DNA from: a virus
Direction: 5' to 3' (one strand)
DNA: 64,000 nucleotides
Virus record (IMG/VR): IMGVR_UViG_3300045738_002140
Coordinates: 50,177-114,176 of that record
The translations under genes and the position numbers were made by a program. Of the stretch, positions 31,660 to 39,696 are shown one piece after another. The number at the start of each line of letters is the position of its first letter. The stretch's first letter is position 1. A model generated the notes under the pieces. It made no database searches. It saw only the letters and a program-made list of their open reading frames with translations, and had not been told where the DNA came from.

Positions 31660-33828
31660 ATGCCTAGGAAAACGATTAAAGTAGCGGGCGGAGGGGGATA
31701 CTCAAAACCCACTTACCCGAAGAACCCCACCTCTGAAATCAAGGTCATCAAGGGTGTGAAAAAATCGGTCCCGATCAAAAGACCGTATCCCAAGACCCCC
31801 TCAGTCGTAAAGCCAATGACCAACCTATCCAACGGCAGGAAAGTTGGAAAAGGGGCACGCATTACCACCCTAGAAAACCCAAACGCTACACAAAAGAAAG
31901 CCGGCAACATAGTTCAACAAGGATCAGTTCCGGTGGGGACCAACGTTAATCAGGCAAATAACAGCGGGCCGAGCGGCACCAATCCCCTGCAAAAAGCGGT
32001 AAACAATACGTACATAAAAGAACCCCAAGCAACCAAAACGTCCGATCTACCCACGACTAGGAACGTAATCAAAGCAGCCAAAAAGGAAGGCACCGACGGC
32101 CGTAAAATTAAAAAGATTGCAGGAACCTCTGGCGTGCCCGGCATCGCCTCTAAAATCCAACTGCCCGGCATAAGCGGAGGAAACACTTCGCCAGAAGGAC
32201 CGCCCGGCAACAGGCTTCAACACCAAACCTTCGGCGAAACTTTAAACGTTGTTAAAACCAAAGTTACCAAAGCAGAAAACCCTGCGCTTACCCCGGGCGA
32301 GAATCAAACGACCACGGGCCAACCGGTCAACATTGGCAAGAGTGGAAAAAAGGGAGGAAACATTCCCGACATACCAAAGCAACCTAAGGGCGGCGGTCAA
32401 CAAGGCGGCGGCAACCCCGGCAAAAAAGCGGCAAGGAAGCTGAAGAATAAAATAATCCCAATTGACCTTAACGACCCCAGCAAAGGCACGAAGACCATAA
32501 CGATCCTAAAAAATGACCCCAAGAAAAGCAATAAAAACACCCTCAACAACCTCCCCAAGGTCGAGCCCAAGCCGAAGGCTAAAAAACCCAAGATTGAGAA
32601 GACCATGCCCGCAAAAATACTGCCTAAGCAAACAAACGGAAGACTTCTCAAGAAAGCCGTGCAGACGAACCTAAACGGAACAACAGACCCCATCAGCGAG
32701 CTGCCAGTACAAAAAGTTAAGCCACGCCCAAAAACGAAGGTTACTCCAACAACAGAGGTGACTACGCCAGTCGTCACTATCGTGCCAAAAAAGAAACCGA
32801 AACCGAAGCTACCCCCGAAGAAAGAGCCCAAGAAACAGCCGCCACCAGAAAAGCGGCCGAAGAAGCAGATCATCATCGTCGATCCGATCGTCGATCCAAT
32901 TCCACAAAAACCAACCGGCAGGAAGGTAAAGAATCCTAAAGTAATCATTGACATTGAGCCCGGCTGCGCCGTCCTTAGCGGCCCGGGAGACTCAGGTATG
33001 TGGGCGCTCCCCAGAATGATTAATGGAAAAATGGTTCCCGGCACATCGAACTTTGGCATCCGAGTAGCAAAGGTGGTCACCTATGGTCAGGCAACGACTG
33101 CCCGGGTAACCCGTGGGGGCCCAAGAGGTCCCCAAGTAAACCCGCAAACTGTTTCCCGAATTGAGTTTCCAGAAGAGGCCTTTCTCCTTCAAGTTCAGTG
33201 GCTAGAAAGACCACCCGAAGCTGGCACCTTTGTATTCAGAAATATCCCAAGCACAGGTATACCCGCAGCCCTTAACCCAAATAATATAAACAGTGGTGGG
33301 TTTTTCATGTCTCCAAAAAAGAACGGCGAATGGCAGATTTTTCAATCGATCACAGGACATCTTGGCGGCGGAAACATGATGACCGCGTCTGCGCAGTACG
33401 GATCCAATGGCCCCGGACTTATGCTGGGTGGCATCCAAACAAAACAGAGTCTCACAAACTCGTACGGGATCGCCAACGGGATGTCAGGAAAAGAACTTAC
33501 CGAGGCCTTGGCTATGAGAAGATCGGAGCTTGTGATGATGGCTCAGATTGCACGGGCGAGCGGAATCTGGGAGGTTGGCGGTGCCATGCGGGCTTACGGA
33601 CCGAAAGGCGAGAGGCTCTTGACCGGCACGCTGGCACACCACTACAAGCAAATGTCAATTAGAGGGACGATCGGCGACCCGAACTATGGCGGAGGCGCTT
33701 CAGTTGAGGTCGGCCTGAGGGCCAAGCAGGGGAGCAATATCAATTGGAATGTCAATATAGGCTATGGCGACAGCGGCGAGGGGCGGGTAACCTTCGGGAT
33801 CGATCTGCTGCCTTTCTTCAATAGGTGA
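31660..33828 (+). CDS. large Lys/Pro-rich protein with a folded C-terminal region, function unknown
   Basis: A 722-residue protein. Residues 1-~425 are low-complexity: Lys, Pro, Gly, Asn and Thr in loose repeats such as 'PKPKAKKPKIEKTMP' and 'KKKPKPKLPPKKEPKKQPPP'. They are probably disordered and strongly basic. Residues ~430-722 are beta-rich and Gly/Asn-rich, ending 'VNIGYGDSGEGRVTFGID' and 'LLPFF', which recalls the closing strand of a beta barrel or an autotransporter-like or fibre tip. No signal peptide. The DNA is clearly more GC-rich than its neighbours, suggesting separate origin. It could be a structural or DNA-condensing protein; the role is not known. Confidence 0.75.
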   Translation: MPRKTIKVAGGGGYSKPTYPKNPTSEIKVIKGVKKSVPIKRPYPKTPSVVKPMTNLSNGRKVGKGARITTLENPNATQKKAGNIVQQGSVPVGTNVNQANNSGPSGTNPLQKAVNNTYIKEPQATKTSDLPTTRNVIKAAKKEGTDGRKIKKIAGTSGVPGIASKIQLPGISGGNTSPEGPPGNRLQHQTFGETLNVVKTKVTKAENPALTPGENQTTTGQPVNIGKSGKKGGNIPDIPKQPKGGGQQGGGNPGKKAARKLKNKIIPIDLNDPSKGTKTITILKNDPKKSNKNTLNNLPKVEPKPKAKKPKIEKTMPAKILPKQTNGRLLKKAVQTNLNGTTDPISELPVQKVKPRPKTKVTPTTEVTTPVVTIVPKKKPKPKLPPKKEPKKQPPPEKRPKKQIIIVDPIVDPIPQKPTGRKVKNPKVIIDIEPGCAVLSGPGDSGMWALPRMINGKMVPGTSNFGIRVAKVVTYGQATTARVTRGGPRGPQVNPQTVSRIEFPEEAFLLQVQWLERPPEAGTFVFRNIPSTGIPAALNPNNINSGGFFMSPKKNGEWQIFQSITGHLGGGNMMTASAQYGSNGPGLMLGGIQTKQSLTNSYGIANGMSGKELTEALAMRRSELVMMAQIARASGIWEVGGAMRAYGPKGERLLTGTLAHHYKQMSIRGTIGDPNYGGGASVEVGLRAKQGSNINWNVNIGYGDSGEGRVTFGIDLLPFFNR

Positions 33829-33866
33829 TACCGACGAAACTACTTTTTTTTGGTGTAATTTAGTTC

Positions 33867-34175
33867 ATGAGAAAGGAGCTATCTCAAGCTATCGACAGCC
33901 TTGTTGTCCAGTCAAAATTTGAAGGAATTGACCTTACAATAAAAGAAGGACTAGGTAACGCCGCAATAATAGCCAATATATCTGCCCAAAAAGTAGCGCT
34001 TTTAGGGATAGACGACAAAAACTCCATACACGCGCTAATGATTGACATAAACAGGTGGAAATGGGCAGAAGATGAAGGCTTCACCATGGAAGACGTAGTA
34101 GAGAAGCTTTCTGACGAAATATTCACAGAAGTACGCCTCCACAGGCTAGTATATGAGCTCAATAAAAAACAATAG
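33867..34175 (+). CDS. unknown 102-residue protein
   Basis: A soluble, mostly helical protein: 'SLVVQSKFEGIDLTIKEGLG' and 'HALMIDINRWKWAEDEGFTM'. The sequence GGTGTAATTTA (33852-33862), shared with the 30344 gene, lies just upstream. No family recognised. Confidence 0.65.
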   Translation: MRKELSQAIDSLVVQSKFEGIDLTIKEGLGNAAIIANISAQKVALLGIDDKNSIHALMIDINRWKWAEDEGFTMEDVVEKLSDEIFTEVRLHRLVYELNKKQ

Positions 34176-34203
34176 AAATTTCCCCTGAAAATTACTATTA
34201 TTT

Positions 34204-34362
34204 ATGATGATCAGAAAAAAAGAAAAATACTACCTAGTGCTTTCCAAATCAAGGAACTACAGGATGGGGGTTTATCCCTATACGGAAGAAGGGAAGAAAC
34301 AGGCAGAAGAGTTCGTAAAAAAGAACAAGAAAACAGAAGAGCTCTATATAGTTGAGAAGTAA
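34204..34362 (+). CDS. unknown 52-residue basic protein
   Basis: ATG at 34204 (or 34207) to TAA 34362. The sequence 'KKEKYYLVLSKSRNYRMGVY' then a Lys/Glu helix ending 'TEELYIVEK' has a beta-alpha-beta look and phage-like codon use. Stand-alone small gene between the 102-residue gene and the hsp20 control region. Confidence 0.55.
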   Translation: MMIRKKEKYYLVLSKSRNYRMGVYPYTEEGKKQAEEFVKKNKKTEELYIVEK

Positions 34363-34363
34363 T

Positions 34364-34404
34364 GTCACACCTTCACTGTGTCATTTTGTCACACAAACTA
34401 TAAA
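34364..34404 (+). promoter_or_regulatory. operator-like repeats and TATAAA box upstream of hsp20
   Basis: Two copies of GTCACAC (34364-34370, 34389-34395) flank CTGTGTCA; the right copy and the CTGTGTCA form an imperfect inverted repeat (TGTGTCA/TGTCACA). TATAAA lies at 34399-34404. No good -35 box is spaced from it. The 109-base gap holds nothing else clear except a 60-base leader. Confidence 0.35.
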
Positions 34405-34471
34405 ATATACCACCTTCTCTTGTCTTAATTCAAAAACAAGCTGGCACGCTACCTGCTGAATAGGATGTATT

Positions 34472-34795
34472 ATGAATACATCACTATATACCAATAGGTT
34501 ATTTAACGACCTATTCGATACCCTTAGCTTGGATTCCAGAATCCACCCATCAGAGGAGGCTTACGAGTTTAATGTCAATTTGGCTGGCTTTAAAAAAGAA
34601 AACGTAAAAGTTAAAGCCGAAGACGGACTACTCCACATCAGCGTAGAGCAGGGTGACAGGAGCTACTCCAGATATTTCACAGTCCCAGACAAGGCAGACC
34701 CTACAGCCACGGTAATAAAATACGAAGAAGGTTTATTGCACGTCAAATTTATTAAAAATGAAAAAGAAAAAGGGGTGAATATAGCAGTAAATTAA
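34472..34795 (+). CDS. Hsp20/alpha-crystallin small heat-shock protein
   Basis: A 107-residue protein with a short N-terminal arm (~30 residues) and an alpha-crystallin domain: 'EAYEFNVNLAGFKKENVKVK', 'LLHISVEQGDRSYSRYFTVP' and 'YEEGLLHVKF'. The C-terminal I-x-I/V tail is reduced to 'GVNIAVN'. Small Hsp20s are known in T4-like and cyanophages, where they likely help assemble phage proteins. TAGGAT (34461-34466) six bases before the ATG could be a -10 box, but its -35 is poor. Confidence 0.92.
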   Translation: MNTSLYTNRLFNDLFDTLSLDSRIHPSEEAYEFNVNLAGFKKENVKVKAEDGLLHISVEQGDRSYSRYFTVPDKADPTATVIKYEEGLLHVKFIKNEKEKGVNIAVN

Positions 34796-34797
34796 AG

Positions 34798-34825
34798 TTG
34801 AAAAACAAAAACCAACCCATATCAT
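34798..34825 (+). promoter_or_regulatory. promoter of the pseudoknot RNA
   Basis: TTGAAA (34798-34803, directly after the hsp20 stop), 16-base spacer, TATCAT (34820-34825); predicted start near 34832. Confidence 0.6.
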
Positions 34826-34831
34826 TATAGT

Positions 34832-34973
34832 ACATACCAAAAGAACGCTTGTTTGGAAAGTGAGCGCACCTAGAGACTGGGTAAAAAGAGCGTTGTTTTT
34901 ACCCGGCTCTCTTCTCCAAACAAATCTAGGTACTACTAAGCCGGCCTTTGATCTGAGGGCCGGTTTTTTTTTT
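34832..34973 (+). ncRNA. stand-alone RNA of about 140 nt with an H-type pseudoknot
   Basis: Helix A pairs TTGTTTGGA (34849-34857) with TCCAAACAA (34915-34923). Helix B pairs ACCTAGA (34868-34874) with TCTAGGT (34925-34931). Because B opens inside A and closes outside it, the two form a pseudoknot. Inside lie GAGC/GCTC (34862-34865, 34906-34909) and a 9-base hairpin GGGTAAAAA/TTTTTACCC (34879-34887, 34896-34904) with an 8-base loop. A promoter precedes and a strong terminator follows. The order of helices recalls HDV-type ribozymes, but no family was recognised. A 63-residue frame crossing it is not credible. Confidence 0.8.
34941..34973 (+). terminator. rho-independent terminator of the pseudoknot RNA
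   Basis: CCGGCC / GGCCGG stem (34941-34946, 34958-34963), 11-base loop, ten T. Confidence 0.93.
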
Positions 34974-34989
34974 GAAAAACTGAATTTTA

Positions 34990-35027
34990 AACCGAAGGGG
35001 CTTTTTTTGCTTGGGTGGACGATATAT
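34990..35027 (+). promoter_or_regulatory. second copy of the AACCG-N18-GGGTGGACGATATAT element
   Basis: AACCG (34990-34994), 18 bases, GGGTGGACGATATAT (35013-35027), 51 bases before the glycosyltransferase ATG. Identical layout to 30744-30781. Confidence 0.5.
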
Positions 35028-35078
35028 ATTGTTTTTTTTGATTTAGTGTGACTTTTAGTCTAAAATAATTAGACAAAA

Positions 35079-36173
35079 ATGGAAAGAGAAGACGAAATAA
35101 GAAAAGCCGTTAATTCCTTTGGCCAAGACGATACGACGTACAAAATACCTTCTAATAAAAAAGGTAAAATAAACCTTGGGACACAGGTGACCTTCTCCAC
35201 GCACAGAAGCGGATGGGCTTACGCTATGAGAGCCCTCAAGCCCATCCACAACAAGAAAGGGGTCTATTTTCACGGTTTTCTTGAAGATGTTTTTTGTTGG
35301 AGAAAGAACTCGTACGAAGAGGGAGGACTTCTGCCATTCAAGCATAAATGGTGCGGTTTTTTACATAACCCCGCCTCTGAACCTAATCGCCATCCAAATT
35401 GGTTTTGGGATATGTACTCTGGCCGAGAAATAATTAAATCAGACGCTTTTAAATACAGTTTGGATAACTGCATAGGGCTATGGACGCTCTCAGAAAGTCA
35501 TGCCGAGTTCTTGAGGAAAGAAACAGGGAAAACCATATCTTCACTGATTCACCCTTCGGAGATACCAGAAGTGCAGTTTGACTTCAACAAATTTAAAGAA
35601 AATAAATCAAAAAGAATAATAAACATTGGATATTGGCTTAGAAAAATAAACTCTATTGACATTTTGCCGGTTCATGTAGATAAGTACATCAAGACAAGGG
35701 TATTACCATTCCACAAAGATAGTGTAGCTTATGGACATTTTCTTACGTTAAAAAAACTTGAGTTCAAACATGAGCATTGGTTACGCTCAGCGTGGGGAAA
35801 GTACAATAACGAATCATACAACAGAGTAGACGAACTGAACAGAATCCCTGACGAAGATTACGACAATCTTTTTGTTGACAATATAGCTTTCTTAGACATG
35901 TACGACTCTAGCGCAAACAATGCGGTGATAGAGTGCATAGCTCGTTGTACGCCGCTATTAGTTAACCGGATTCCTTCCATAGTGGAGTATCTTGGGGTAA
36001 ATTATCCGTTTTATTTTGAATCTTTAGAAGAGGCCGCAGAAAAGGCAATGGACGAGAACTTAATAAAAGTTACAAGCGAGCACATGAGGCACAACGTAAA
36101 AACGAGAAAGAAGCTCACACCAGAAGCCTTTCTCAAAGATTTTGTAAATAGCGAGGTATACAAAAAAATATGA
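35079..36173 (+). CDS. GT-B-like glycosyltransferase
   Basis: A 364-residue protein. The N-terminal half includes 'VTFSTHRSGWAYAMRALKPI' and 'WTLSESHAEFLRKETGKTIS', typical of an acceptor domain that recognises a lipid or protein. The C-terminal half has 'RIINIGYWLRKINSIDILP' and 'SSANNAVIECIARCTPLLVN', which resembles the donor-binding N-x-x-x-E motif of GT-B enzymes, then 'IPSIVEYLGVNYPFYF'. It leads an operon with a sulfotransferase, a cupin and a HAD protein, overlapping the next gene by 4 bases (ATGA). Confidence 0.75.
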   Translation: MEREDEIRKAVNSFGQDDTTYKIPSNKKGKINLGTQVTFSTHRSGWAYAMRALKPIHNKKGVYFHGFLEDVFCWRKNSYEEGGLLPFKHKWCGFLHNPASEPNRHPNWFWDMYSGREIIKSDAFKYSLDNCIGLWTLSESHAEFLRKETGKTISSLIHPSEIPEVQFDFNKFKENKSKRIINIGYWLRKINSIDILPVHVDKYIKTRVLPFHKDSVAYGHFLTLKKLEFKHEHWLRSAWGKYNNESYNRVDELNRIPDEDYDNLFVDNIAFLDMYDSSANNAVIECIARCTPLLVNRIPSIVEYLGVNYPFYFESLEEAAEKAMDENLIKVTSEHMRHNVKTRKKLTPEAFLKDFVNSEVYKKI

Positions 36174-36964
36174 TTATTTCGCATAAACATAAATTTATTT
36201 TTATTCACACAGAAAGGACTGGCGGAACGTCTATTGCAAAATCGCTCATCCCCCACCTAGGGCCTAAGGATGAAATTTATGGCTACACCCACGAAGGAGA
36301 ACTACTCTCCGACAAAAACAGAAGCATAAACCTAAGAGGCGGATCAGGCAAACGCCACGAGCAAGGACTGAGCCCTTGGAAGCATTCGACCGCACATTGG
36401 GTGAAAAAGCATGTGGGCAACAGGAAATGGAAGGCGTACTTTAAGTTCGCTTTCATTAGGAACCCTTGGGATATATATCTTTCTCTTTTTCATCACTGGA
36501 AAAAAGGCAAAGGCAAATGGGACCCAGTTCCGAAGGGTTTTCCGGAAAAGTACAATAAGATAAAAAAAATGTCATTTGATGAGTATCTCTGCTCAAACCT
36601 TAAGTGGGAATATACGTTACTAGATTACCTCCTTGTGGAAAAAAAAGAGCCCAGCAGAGTTGACCCCTTTGCCTCAGGAACCTCTGCTCAGGACATAGGA
36701 ATTGACCTAGACTTTGTGGGGAGATACGAAAAACTAAGATTAGATTTTTCTTATTTATGTGGTCGGCTAGACCTACCTAATTTGTTTTTATGGAGAAATA
36801 ATGAATCTAGATCACTAGAGGACAGGCGTCATTTTTCCTCGTATATAAAAAACGAAAAATCGAGAAGCGAAATAAGAAAAAAACATAGCGTTGATACAAA
36901 TTATTTTAAATACTCATACGAATATAACGAATATGAGGACAGTTGGAACTATTACATGATGTAA
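36170..36964 (+). CDS. sulfotransferase
   Basis: A 264-residue PAPS-dependent enzyme. 'FIFIHTERTGGTSIAKSL' is the 5'-phosphosulfate loop (with T-E-R in place of the usual P-K-T), and 'FAFIRNPWDIYLSLF' the 3'-phosphate site. 'LDFVGRYEKLRLDF' is the conserved region contacting the acceptor side. Translationally coupled to the preceding glycosyltransferase, so it probably sulfates the glycan that enzyme makes. Confidence 0.88.
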   Translation: MIISHKHKFIFIHTERTGGTSIAKSLIPHLGPKDEIYGYTHEGELLSDKNRSINLRGGSGKRHEQGLSPWKHSTAHWVKKHVGNRKWKAYFKFAFIRNPWDIYLSLFHHWKKGKGKWDPVPKGFPEKYNKIKKMSFDEYLCSNLKWEYTLLDYLLVEKKEPSRVDPFASGTSAQDIGIDLDFVGRYEKLRLDFSYLCGRLDLPNLFLWRNNESRSLEDRRHFSSYIKNEKSRSEIRKKHSVDTNYFKYSYEYNEYEDSWNYYMM

Positions 36965-36965
36965 C

Positions 36966-37319
36966 ATGAAAACAAGAGCGAAAAGGGTAGAAAAAATATG
37001 GGGTTACGAGCTGTGGCTAGCTAATGACGAAGATAACGACTACTGCGGCAAGATACTGCACGTAAATAAAGGGCATTCCTTTTCCATGCACTTCCACGCC
37101 GCTAAACACGAAACCTTTTACATACTAAGTGGATCAGCAAGACTCAACATAATTGATACGGTGACAGCAAAGGTAAACTCGACAATCCTAGAAGAGGGCG
37201 ACTGTTATATGATAGACAGGCTGGTGCCACACCAAATAGAAGCCCTAGAAGAGCTAGAAATAATAGAGAGCAGCACACACCACATGGACGAAGACAGCCA
37301 CAGAGTATGGATAAAATAA
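36966..37319 (+). CDS. cupin, mannose-6-phosphate isomerase type II-like
   Basis: A 117-residue single cupin domain: 'RVEKIWGYELWLANDEDNDY', 'KGHSFSMHFHAAKHETFYIL' (H-x-H and E metal ligands) and 'LVPHQIEALEELEIIESST' (third His). This matches the C-terminal phosphomannose isomerase domain of ManC-type proteins, which binds hexose phosphates. Together with the phosphomannomutase-like HAD gene that follows (13-base overlap), it suggests a mannose-phosphate or GDP-sugar step. Confidence 0.85.
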   Translation: MKTRAKRVEKIWGYELWLANDEDNDYCGKILHVNKGHSFSMHFHAAKHETFYILSGSARLNIIDTVTAKVNSTILEEGDCYMIDRLVPHQIEALEELEIIESSTHHMDEDSHRVWIK

Positions 37320-38038
37320 CATATCTTTTCGACGTAGACGGCACGCTTACGAAGCCTATACAAAAAATGGAAGCAGGGTTCACTGTCTCTTTTCTTTCTT
37401 GGATGAATGACAAGACTGTTTTTTTGGCTGCAGGCAGCAACATAGAAAAAATACAAAGACAACTCCCCTCTAGCGTGTTATCTAGATTAGATGGAATTTT
37501 CTGTTGTATGGGTAACGAATTCTGGCAAAAAAATAAATTAATTTATCAAAACGAATTTAATGTACCATTTAGATTAAAAGAAATGCTCACCTCGTTTCAA
37601 ATGTATACGAGCTTTCCGGTTAAAGCAAAAAAGGGTGGTCGTGGCAATATCTTTGAACATAGAGCGGGCATGTTGAACTTTACCACGATAGGAAGAAACG
37701 CAGACACAGAAGAACGAAATAAATACTGTAAATGGGACGAAAAATACGGAGAAAGAAAGAGTATAGCGCTTGAAATTGAAGACCAATTCCCAGAGCTAGA
37801 GGCTAGACTTGGCGGACAAATAAGCATAGACATACAACCCAAAGGCAACAACAAATCACAGGCCAGCCAATGGGTAAGAGAAAATATAGGAGGAGAAATA
37901 ATTTTTGTTGGAGACAAATGCCTCAAAGGCGGAAATGATTATGATATTGTTTTTGACCTTATACGTAACCAAGATGGCCTATTCTTTCAGGTCGACTCCC
38001 CCGACGAAACAGAGGGGCTACTTAAAGACTTAAAATGA
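37307..38038 (+). CDS. HAD-superfamily phosphomannomutase-like protein
   Basis: A 243-residue protein with 'YLFDVDGTLTKPIQKMEAG' (HAD motif I, D-x-D), 'FLAAGSNIEKIQRQL' (motif II), and 'GGEIIFVGDKCLKGGNDYDI' (motif IV with G-D-K and N-D). The cap region 'MLNFTTIGRNADTEERNKYC' is very like the 'x-N-x-S-P-I-G-R-x-C' loop of eukaryotic-type phosphomannomutases. It may interconvert mannose-6- and mannose-1-phosphate, fitting the cupin next to it. Phage examples of this type are rare. Confidence 0.85.
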   Translation: MDKITYLFDVDGTLTKPIQKMEAGFTVSFLSWMNDKTVFLAAGSNIEKIQRQLPSSVLSRLDGIFCCMGNEFWQKNKLIYQNEFNVPFRLKEMLTSFQMYTSFPVKAKKGGRGNIFEHRAGMLNFTTIGRNADTEERNKYCKWDEKYGERKSIALEIEDQFPELEARLGGQISIDIQPKGNNKSQASQWVRENIGGEIIFVGDKCLKGGNDYDIVFDLIRNQDGLFFQVDSPDETEGLLKDLK

Positions 38039-38211
38039 AAGACAAAAAACAAGCACTAGACCTACTGGGTCAAATAATTGAGAAGTCAGAATATGACGAC
38101 TCCCAGCACAAAAAAGAAATGATAGAACAACACCAAGGCTCTAAAGCTATAGGGGAAAGCTGGATGACTTTTTATTTGAAAAGGCTAAGGGAGCTAATGA
38201 TAGATGAGTAG
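38035..38211 (+). CDS. unknown 58-residue helical protein
   Basis: ATGA overlap with the HAD gene and an 8-base overlap with the next sulfotransferase place it firmly in the operon. The sequence is helical and charged ('LLGQIIEKSEYDDSQHKKEM', 'SWMTFYLKRLREL'). No family recognised. Confidence 0.65.
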   Translation: MKDKKQALDLLGQIIEKSEYDDSQHKKEMIEQHQGSKAIGESWMTFYLKRLRELMIDE

Positions 38212-39118
38212 TTCCAAGAAAATAATTCACCTTTCTCATCACAAAACAGGGACAGTTCTTATTAAGAACTTTTTGTCTATTTTGCTTGAGGAAACAGGGA
38301 GGAAAGTCATTCTCGATGAAGACTGTTCTTCTGTAGTTGACTTTTCTCCTCACGGAAGAGAGTGGAGGGCAGGCATAACAGAATCTGTTCGCATGTTTTC
38401 GCGCGGTGAGCCACAACACAATATTTTTAATTTTTCTCAGCTGCGCAAATGGTACAATTTACCAGTCAAGGATCGCCTTCTGATTTCTCACTCAGTTAGA
38501 GACCCAAGAGATATGGTGGTTTCTGGTTATTTTTATCACAGCAGATGCAGCAAAGAGCTAGAACCTTGGGTCTTCGAAGAACAACACGAACAAGACTGGC
38601 CGAGATATTGGCTAAGGGAAAAAGGCGAGGACGCAAACAGGGTATATGACGATGTAGTCCTTAAATACCTTAAGCCAAATGAAGGATTAATAAAACAAAA
38701 TATCTTAAAAAAGATGGAGAAGAAAGAGGCGTTAATATACGAAATGTTCGTCATGATTCACGAGCCCCTAAGACAAATGCACTATTGGAGAAACGCCAAA
38801 GGACAGGCCGCGACGGATGGCGTCCTAATTAAAGAAGTAAAATACGAAGATATAATGAAAGACTTTCGTGGGAGCTTTAGTGGGATTTTGGATTTCTATG
38901 AAATAACAGAGAAAAGAGAGCAGATCCTAGAAAGGGCACAAGACCTAGATACATCTACTTGGAGCAAAAAGCAGGTTAAGAACGATCCGCACGTTAGCTT
39001 TAAATATAAAGAGAATCGATGGAAAGAACACTTTACCGACGAGACCAAATACTTATTTAAGTTATTTTTTGGGGATATACTTATTGATTTTGGGTACGAA
39101 AAAGACTATAATTGGTAG
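38204..39118 (+). CDS. sulfotransferase (Sulfotransfer_1-like)
   Basis: A 304-residue protein. 'IIHLSHHKTGTVLIKNFL' is the PAPS 5' loop, and 'LISHSVRDPRDMVVSGYF' the 3'-phosphate motif with R-D-P-R-D. The C-terminus 'ENRWKEHFTDETKYLFKLFF' matches the W-K-x-x-F-T segment of cytosolic-type sulfotransferases. It is longer than the other three and of a different subfamily, so it probably has a different acceptor. Last enzyme of the 35-39 kb operon. Confidence 0.85.
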   Translation: MSSSKKIIHLSHHKTGTVLIKNFLSILLEETGRKVILDEDCSSVVDFSPHGREWRAGITESVRMFSRGEPQHNIFNFSQLRKWYNLPVKDRLLISHSVRDPRDMVVSGYFYHSRCSKELEPWVFEEQHEQDWPRYWLREKGEDANRVYDDVVLKYLKPNEGLIKQNILKKMEKKEALIYEMFVMIHEPLRQMHYWRNAKGQAATDGVLIKEVKYEDIMKDFRGSFSGILDFYEITEKREQILERAQDLDTSTWSKKQVKNDPHVSFKYKENRWKEHFTDETKYLFKLFFGDILIDFGYEKDYNW

Positions 39119-39696
39119 TGATAGATACAGTCACATGTGAATACGCGCTTCCCATATCTGGTGGGTGTCTAGCGGAAATAATTGATCCCCCAGATTGGCA
39201 GGAGGTAGATTTTCAGACAGATTCCTTTTTTACCCCACAAAAAGGGCTCTTTATTGATAACTATACAATATCAGAAGACGGACAACTATATAAAGACATA
39301 GTAGAAAGAGAAGTTGCAGAAAACAAAGACGGATTTAGCGAAATAAAAGAAAAGAACAATGGCATAGAGAAACAAGACTATACAGGAGAAATAAACCTAT
39401 ACGGAATCCACCTTGAGGAGGAATATGATTTCTATGTCACCTTTAGAGCCCTTTTTTGGAAAGGCGACCTCAAAGAGCTTCTCTTAGATCAATGCGACAA
39501 GAACAGTAACGAGAAAAGAAAAGAAAGCCAGCGCAAACTAAAAGAACAACTGAAAAAGATACAGAAAGAAGAAAAGGAACAGAATGTGGTTTTGTCTTTT
39601 TTTAAAAATATACTTATTTTGTTTTTATTCTTGATAAGATGGATCTTTGGTAGCATAGTTAGGTTTGTTTGGAGGATTGAAAGGAAAATAAAATGA
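39118..39696 (+). CDS. membrane-anchored member of a small phage protein family (paralogue of 53158-53775)
   Basis: The start is taken as GTG 39118 within TAGTG; a TTG 6 bases upstream is possible. The 192-residue protein has a beta-rich N-terminal part ('TVTCEYALPISGG', 'DFQTDSFFTPQKGLFIDNYT', 'DYTGEINLYGIHL'), then a charged coiled stretch and one membrane helix at ~165-185. The N-terminal region aligns by eye with the protein at 53158. Function unknown; the C-terminal anchor would place it on the cytoplasmic side of the inner membrane. Confidence 0.65.
   Translation: MIDTVTCEYALPISGGCLAEIIDPPDWQEVDFQTDSFFTPQKGLFIDNYTISEDGQLYKDIVEREVAENKDGFSEIKEKNNGIEKQDYTGEINLYGIHLEEEYDFYVTFRALFWKGDLKELLLDQCDKNSNEKRKESQRKLKEQLKKIQKEEKEQNVVLSFFKNILILFLFLIRWIFGSIVRFVWRIERKIK

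Noticed and set aside
32397-33080. 227-codon leftward frame inside the 722-residue gene
   Set aside because: A shadow of GC-rich coding sequence: Gly/Phe-rich translation with no ribosome binding site or neighbouring leftward genes.
34860-35051. 63-codon frame across the pseudoknot RNA
   Set aside because: It crosses both the RNA helices and the terminator, and ends in a poly-Phe run coded by the T-tract.
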